From Microvirga sp. (GTDB taxonomy: Bacteria; Pseudomonadota; Alphaproteobacteria; Rhizobiales; Beijerinckiaceae): 34,417 nt of DNA. Positions within the stretch are counted from its first letter, which is position 1; each line of letters opens with the position of its first letter. The stretch spans positions 1 to 34,417 of the forward strand of contig JAKOMT010000015.1 in assembly GCA_022241475.1 (NCBI GenBank), read 5' to 3'. Below are positions 32,508 to 34,417 of the stretch, piece after piece. The position numbers were made by a program, and so were the translations under genes. The notes beneath the pieces are model-generated. The model was not told where the DNA came from. It worked only from the letters and a program-made list of their open reading frames with translations, and ran no database searches.

Positions 32508-33023
32508 TCAGGCGAACGCCAGCCCAGCAGTCTCGCTCGGCGCTTCGTTCGGCGGCACAAGCACGGGCCTGCCGCGGCGCTCTTCCTGCCGCCCCTCAGC
32601 CAGCCGCCGCATCTTGCACAGCGGCACCCCGACCAGTTCCGTGCGCTCCCCGAGCGCCCAGCGGCCGCACAGTTCCTGCCCGGCCTGCGCCAAGCGCAGC
32701 CTCGCGCCCTCTGGCAGGGTCAGGAGCGCGATGCCGACGTGCTCGGGCAGCTGGTCCATGTCGTAAGCATCCCTGTCGGCGCGGTCGCCGGACACGTAGG
32801 CATGCACGCGCTCGCCGAGCGTCGCGGCGGCGATCCCGGGAGACTCCTTCGGCGCCTCCATCGCATCGCGCAACTCGTCCAGCTGCTCCTCGACGGCTTC
32901 ATCGAAGGGCGCGGGTTCCGGAACGCCGCCCTTGCCGCCGAATACCGCGCCAAGCAGGCGCAGCGGCAGCCTGAACAGGGCCGCGACGGCGCGGCGCAGT
33001 GCGTGAAGGATTCGTCTGAGCAT
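32508..33023 (-). CDS. Hypothetical protein with amphipathic or membrane N-terminus
   Basis: The predicted protein has 171 residues from ATG 33023, preceded by GGGAGG; a longer frame to 33164 lacks this. The N-terminus MLRRILHALRRAVAALFRLP and LRLLGAVFGG is basic and hydrophobic and may insert in the membrane. An acidic middle (PFDEAVEEQLDELRDAMEAP) and a more globular end (LPEGARLRLAQAGQELCGRW) follow. No domain is recognised. The gene points away from the HTH gene at 33166, so the 142-base gap between them holds both promoters. Confidence 0.65.
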   Translation of the reverse strand: MLRRILHALRRAVAALFRLPLRLLGAVFGGKGGVPEPAPFDEAVEEQLDELRDAMEAPKESPGIAAATLGERVHAYVSGDRADRDAYDMDQLPEHVGIALLTLPEGARLRLAQAGQELCGRWALGERTELVGVPLCKMRRLAEGRQEERRGRPVLVPPNEAPSETAGLAFA

Positions 33024-33165
33024 GTGTCCGCCTCCCTGATGACATCGAATCCTTGCCGGGCGCCCGGCAAGCGACCACGGGTGCGCAGAAAAGGTAGCCG
33101 AGGGCTCTATGAGCTTTCGCCGCCGGCAATCAGCCTTGTCACTGGGAACACAAGGGGAGGGCAAA

Positions 33166-33417
33166 ATGCCGGGCAGGAAACCGATTTCAGATACTGTCGC
33201 GAGGGACCGCAGGGCGCGCTGGCGGAGGGCCGTCCAGTGCTCAGGACTGTCACCGGAAGAAGTGTCGGAGGTAGTCGGGAAGTCCTTAGGGACGGTCTAT
33301 AGCTATAACTACCGCGGCGGCAACTTGCCGACCGAGACCGCCATCGAGAAAATGAGGCAGTATAACCTCGCGCGCGCCGTCGCGCTCGTGAAGGAGGATA
33401 CGGCGAAGAAGCACTGA
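33166..33417 (+). CDS. Small helix-turn-helix DNA-binding protein
   Basis: The predicted protein has 83 residues. The start ATG 33166 follows AAGGGGAGGG. The middle carries an HTH-like order: LSPEEVSEVVGKSLGTVYSY (recognition helix SLGTVYSYN), with basic arms before and after (RRARWRRAVQ; VKEDTAKKH). It is likely a small transcriptional regulator of the element. A palindrome just downstream (33440-33468) and the divergent promoter region upstream are candidate targets. The exact family is uncertain. Confidence 0.65.
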   Translation: MPGRKPISDTVARDRRARWRRAVQCSGLSPEEVSEVVGKSLGTVYSYNYRGGNLPTETAIEKMRQYNLARAVALVKEDTAKKH

Positions 33418-33433
33418 GCATGGGGCCTCGAGT

Positions 33434-33754
33434 ATGACGTTACCGCCAGATTCCAAATTTGGCGGTAAAGGCCGCGGCAGTCGCAAGGAAGCCGCCGCGG
33501 CGCAAGCGGCCGAGTATCGCCGACAGGCGGCCAGTCCCTTGTTGCTCTACAGTCGCTGGCACGTGCTGGGGCCGGGGCGCCTGACCCGGGAGGTGATGCC
33601 AGCGTGCCTCACGAGGGACGGGCGAATGCCCGAAGGCTACGCGGTCAAGGACTCGCCGGACGACATCGCAGCGGAGCGCGCGGCCCGAGAAAGGGCAGGG
33701 GCCGTGGCACCAAGTAGGCCTCCTCCGCCTCCGGCGCAGCGCAGGCTTATCTAA
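33434..33754 (+). CDS. Hypothetical basic protein
   Basis: The predicted protein has 106 residues from ATG 33434, only 16 bases after the HTH gene. It has a basic, Ala-rich start, a possible folded centre (LLLYSRWHVLGPGRLTREVM) and a Pro-rich end. No ribosome site is clear, and a palindrome covers codons 3-12, so the true start could be later. No function is recognised. Confidence 0.45.
   Translation: MTLPPDSKFGGKGRGSRKEAAAAQAAEYRRQAASPLLLYSRWHVLGPGRLTREVMPACLTRDGRMPEGYAVKDSPDDIAAERAARERAGAVAPSRPPPPPAQRRLI
33440..33468. promoter_or_regulatory. Inverted repeat, possible operator
   Basis: TTACCGCCA (33440-33448) and TGGCGGTAA (33460-33468) are perfect 9-bp arms separated by 11 bases. The size suits a dimeric regulator, possibly the HTH protein encoded just upstream; as RNA it could also fold at the start of the 33434 gene. 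Confidence 0.45.
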
Positions 33755-33797
33755 CGTACCGGACGGATTCGTGTCCGAGTCGTTAGATGGCAAGTCG

Positions 33798-33844
33798 GCA
33801 GAAAGAACGAATGTAAGCTGGGGCCTGACATTCGTTCTTTCTGC
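33798..33844. terminator. 17-bp perfect hairpin between convergent genes
   Basis: GCAGAAAGAACGAATGT (33798-33814) is mirrored exactly by 33828-33844 with a 13-base loop. It lies between the plus gene ending at 33754 and the minus genes ending at 33844, so it could end both transcripts. There is no T-run after either arm, so a Rho-independent terminator is not typical; a protein-binding site is an alternative. Confidence 0.5.
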
Positions 33845-33918
33845 TAGACAAGGAACGCCGACAGGATCACTGCGACTGCGGCTGCCACGCCCCAGGCGGC
33901 GATCTTCCAGGGGCTCAT
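33844..33918 (-). CDS. Tiny single-span membrane peptide
   Basis: A 24-residue frame on the minus strand: MSPWKIAAWG followed by VAAAVAVILSAFLV, one hydrophobic helix with almost no soluble part. Its ATG (33918) overlaps the stop of the upstream gene as ATGA, the same coupling seen elsewhere in this window, which is the main reason to believe it. Its stop touches the 17-bp hairpin. It could be a small membrane toxin or phage-type membrane peptide; no homologue is known to me. Confidence 0.45.
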   Translation of the reverse strand: MSPWKIAAWGVAAAVAVILSAFLV

Positions 33919-34109
33919 CTGCACGGGACCGGTGGCGTCTCGTATTGGTGCGCATCCGTAGCCGGGTCGTAGTGTTTCCTGATCTCGTCGCACCACTCGC
34001 ACGCTCCTCGAATCCTTCCGTTCACCTCGACCAGCGCTTTTCGTGTCTCGGCTGCCAGCAGTCTCGCATCCATTCCCTTGCGCAGGGCTGGTATGGAAAC
34101 TTCACGCAT
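33915..34109 (-). CDS. Small hypothetical protein, coupled to membrane peptide
   Basis: The predicted protein has 64 residues from ATG 34109 (MREVSIPALRKGMDARLLAA); ATG 34073 (MDARLLAAETRK) is an alternative. A helical N-terminal half is followed by GACEWCDEIRKHYDP, whose two Cys and nearby His could bind metal. No strong ribosome site is seen. The stop overlaps the start of the 24-residue membrane peptide. The function is not recognised. Confidence 0.45.
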   Translation of the reverse strand: MREVSIPALRKGMDARLLAAETRKALVEVNGRIRGACEWCDEIRKHYDPATDAHQYETPPVPCR

Positions 34110-34282
34110 GGGCAAGCGGCCATTCAGCTGACCGCCGCACTTCGACTGCAAAGCGCCCCCATGCACGAACCCGCTTCGCGGGAGGGGCGCCACGACTTGA
34201 GATGGCGTAGTATTCGTAGCCTTTGAGCGGGTAGCGGCGGGCGAGCCGACCATGGAGTTCCCTTCAACGAGAGGAACTCGCC

Positions 34283-34417
34283 ATGGCTACCCCTTCGACC
34301 GATGCACCTGTCTCGCCGCTTCGCCAGCGCATGCAGCACGACATGCTCATGCGGGGCCTCGGCTCCCACACGCAGCAGGACTACGTTCGCCACGTCCGGC
34401 GCTTCGCCGCGTTCCTC
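34283..34417 (+). CDS. Tyrosine recombinase, N-terminal part (3' end cut by window)
   Basis: Only 45 codons are inside the window. LRQRMQHDMLMRGLGSHTQQ followed by DYVRHVRRFAAFL is the SAM-like core-binding start of a phage/integron-type tyrosine recombinase, of the sort that often precedes IS91-family transposases. GAGGAACTCGCC with ATG 34283 gives a good start. A short GC hairpin (CCCGCTTCGCGGG, 34169-34181) lies upstream. It marks the beginning of another mobile element to the right. Confidence 0.75.
   Translation, partial: MATPSTDAPVSPLRQRMQHDMLMRGLGSHTQQDYVRHVRRFAAFL

Noticed and set aside
1..34417. CRISPR array
   Set aside because: No regularly spaced repeats of 24-40 bases were seen; the only repeat series is the iteron set.

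Overview
The window is high-GC DNA with alphaproteobacterial (probably Rhizobiales-like) gene content. It reads as a large accessory replicon or integrative plasmid rather than core chromosome. The reasons are an iteron-type origin with a Rep_3-like initiator, an IetAS-like plasmid-stability/defence pair, a tyrosine integrase next to a 47-nt 3' fragment of a tRNA-Val gene, an intact IS5/IS427-type insertion sequence, many small coupled hypothetical genes, and many genes broken by frameshifts or stops. The host assignment is inference from protein style and the tRNA fragment.

Positions 1-11651 form a proteostasis and stress island. It holds FtsH (missing only its first few codons), Hsp20, a GroEL paralogue without GroES, two small conserved proteins, a broken capA-uspA chimera, a frameshifted DUF2267 gene, a coupled glycosyltransferase/acyltransferase pair on the minus strand, a second decayed ftsH fragment, and a beta-CASP metallo-beta-lactamase. 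Three palindromes of the form TTGAY-N4-GTCAA (FNR/FixK-type boxes) lie before hsp20, groEL and the DUF2267 gene, and a weaker one lies at 9764. This suggests a redox- or oxygen-responsive regulon controlling chaperones.

Positions 12133-16868 form a minus-strand block of two protease modules. A papain-like C1 peptidase is followed by a chagasin-type I42 inhibitor, then an AAA ATPase and a subtilisin-like S8 peptidase. The last two match the IetA/IetS arrangement. The four genes may be one operon with two protease/antidote pairs; this is the most interesting candidate system here.

Positions 17377-21015 carry minus-strand plasmid hypotheticals, including a three-gene chain joined by ATGA overlaps, two decayed genes and a clear intrinsic terminator at 19920-19953. 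Positions 21473-21689 hold four 16-bp iterons (TGTCC-N5-TTCGCA). They are followed by rep, two metallophosphoesterases and a soluble FtsH-like AAA/M41 protein without membrane segments.

Positions 27411-34417 begin with the tRNA-Val 3' fragment (att candidate), followed by an integrase with an excisionase-like gene. Small genes follow, one of them cleanly split by an 875-bp IS whose transposase stop codon comes from the duplicated CTAG target. Then come a decayed vsr, a further frameshifted gene, a small HTH protein, a tiny membrane peptide coupled to its upstream gene, a 17-bp perfect hairpin, and the start of another tyrosine recombinase cut by the window edge.
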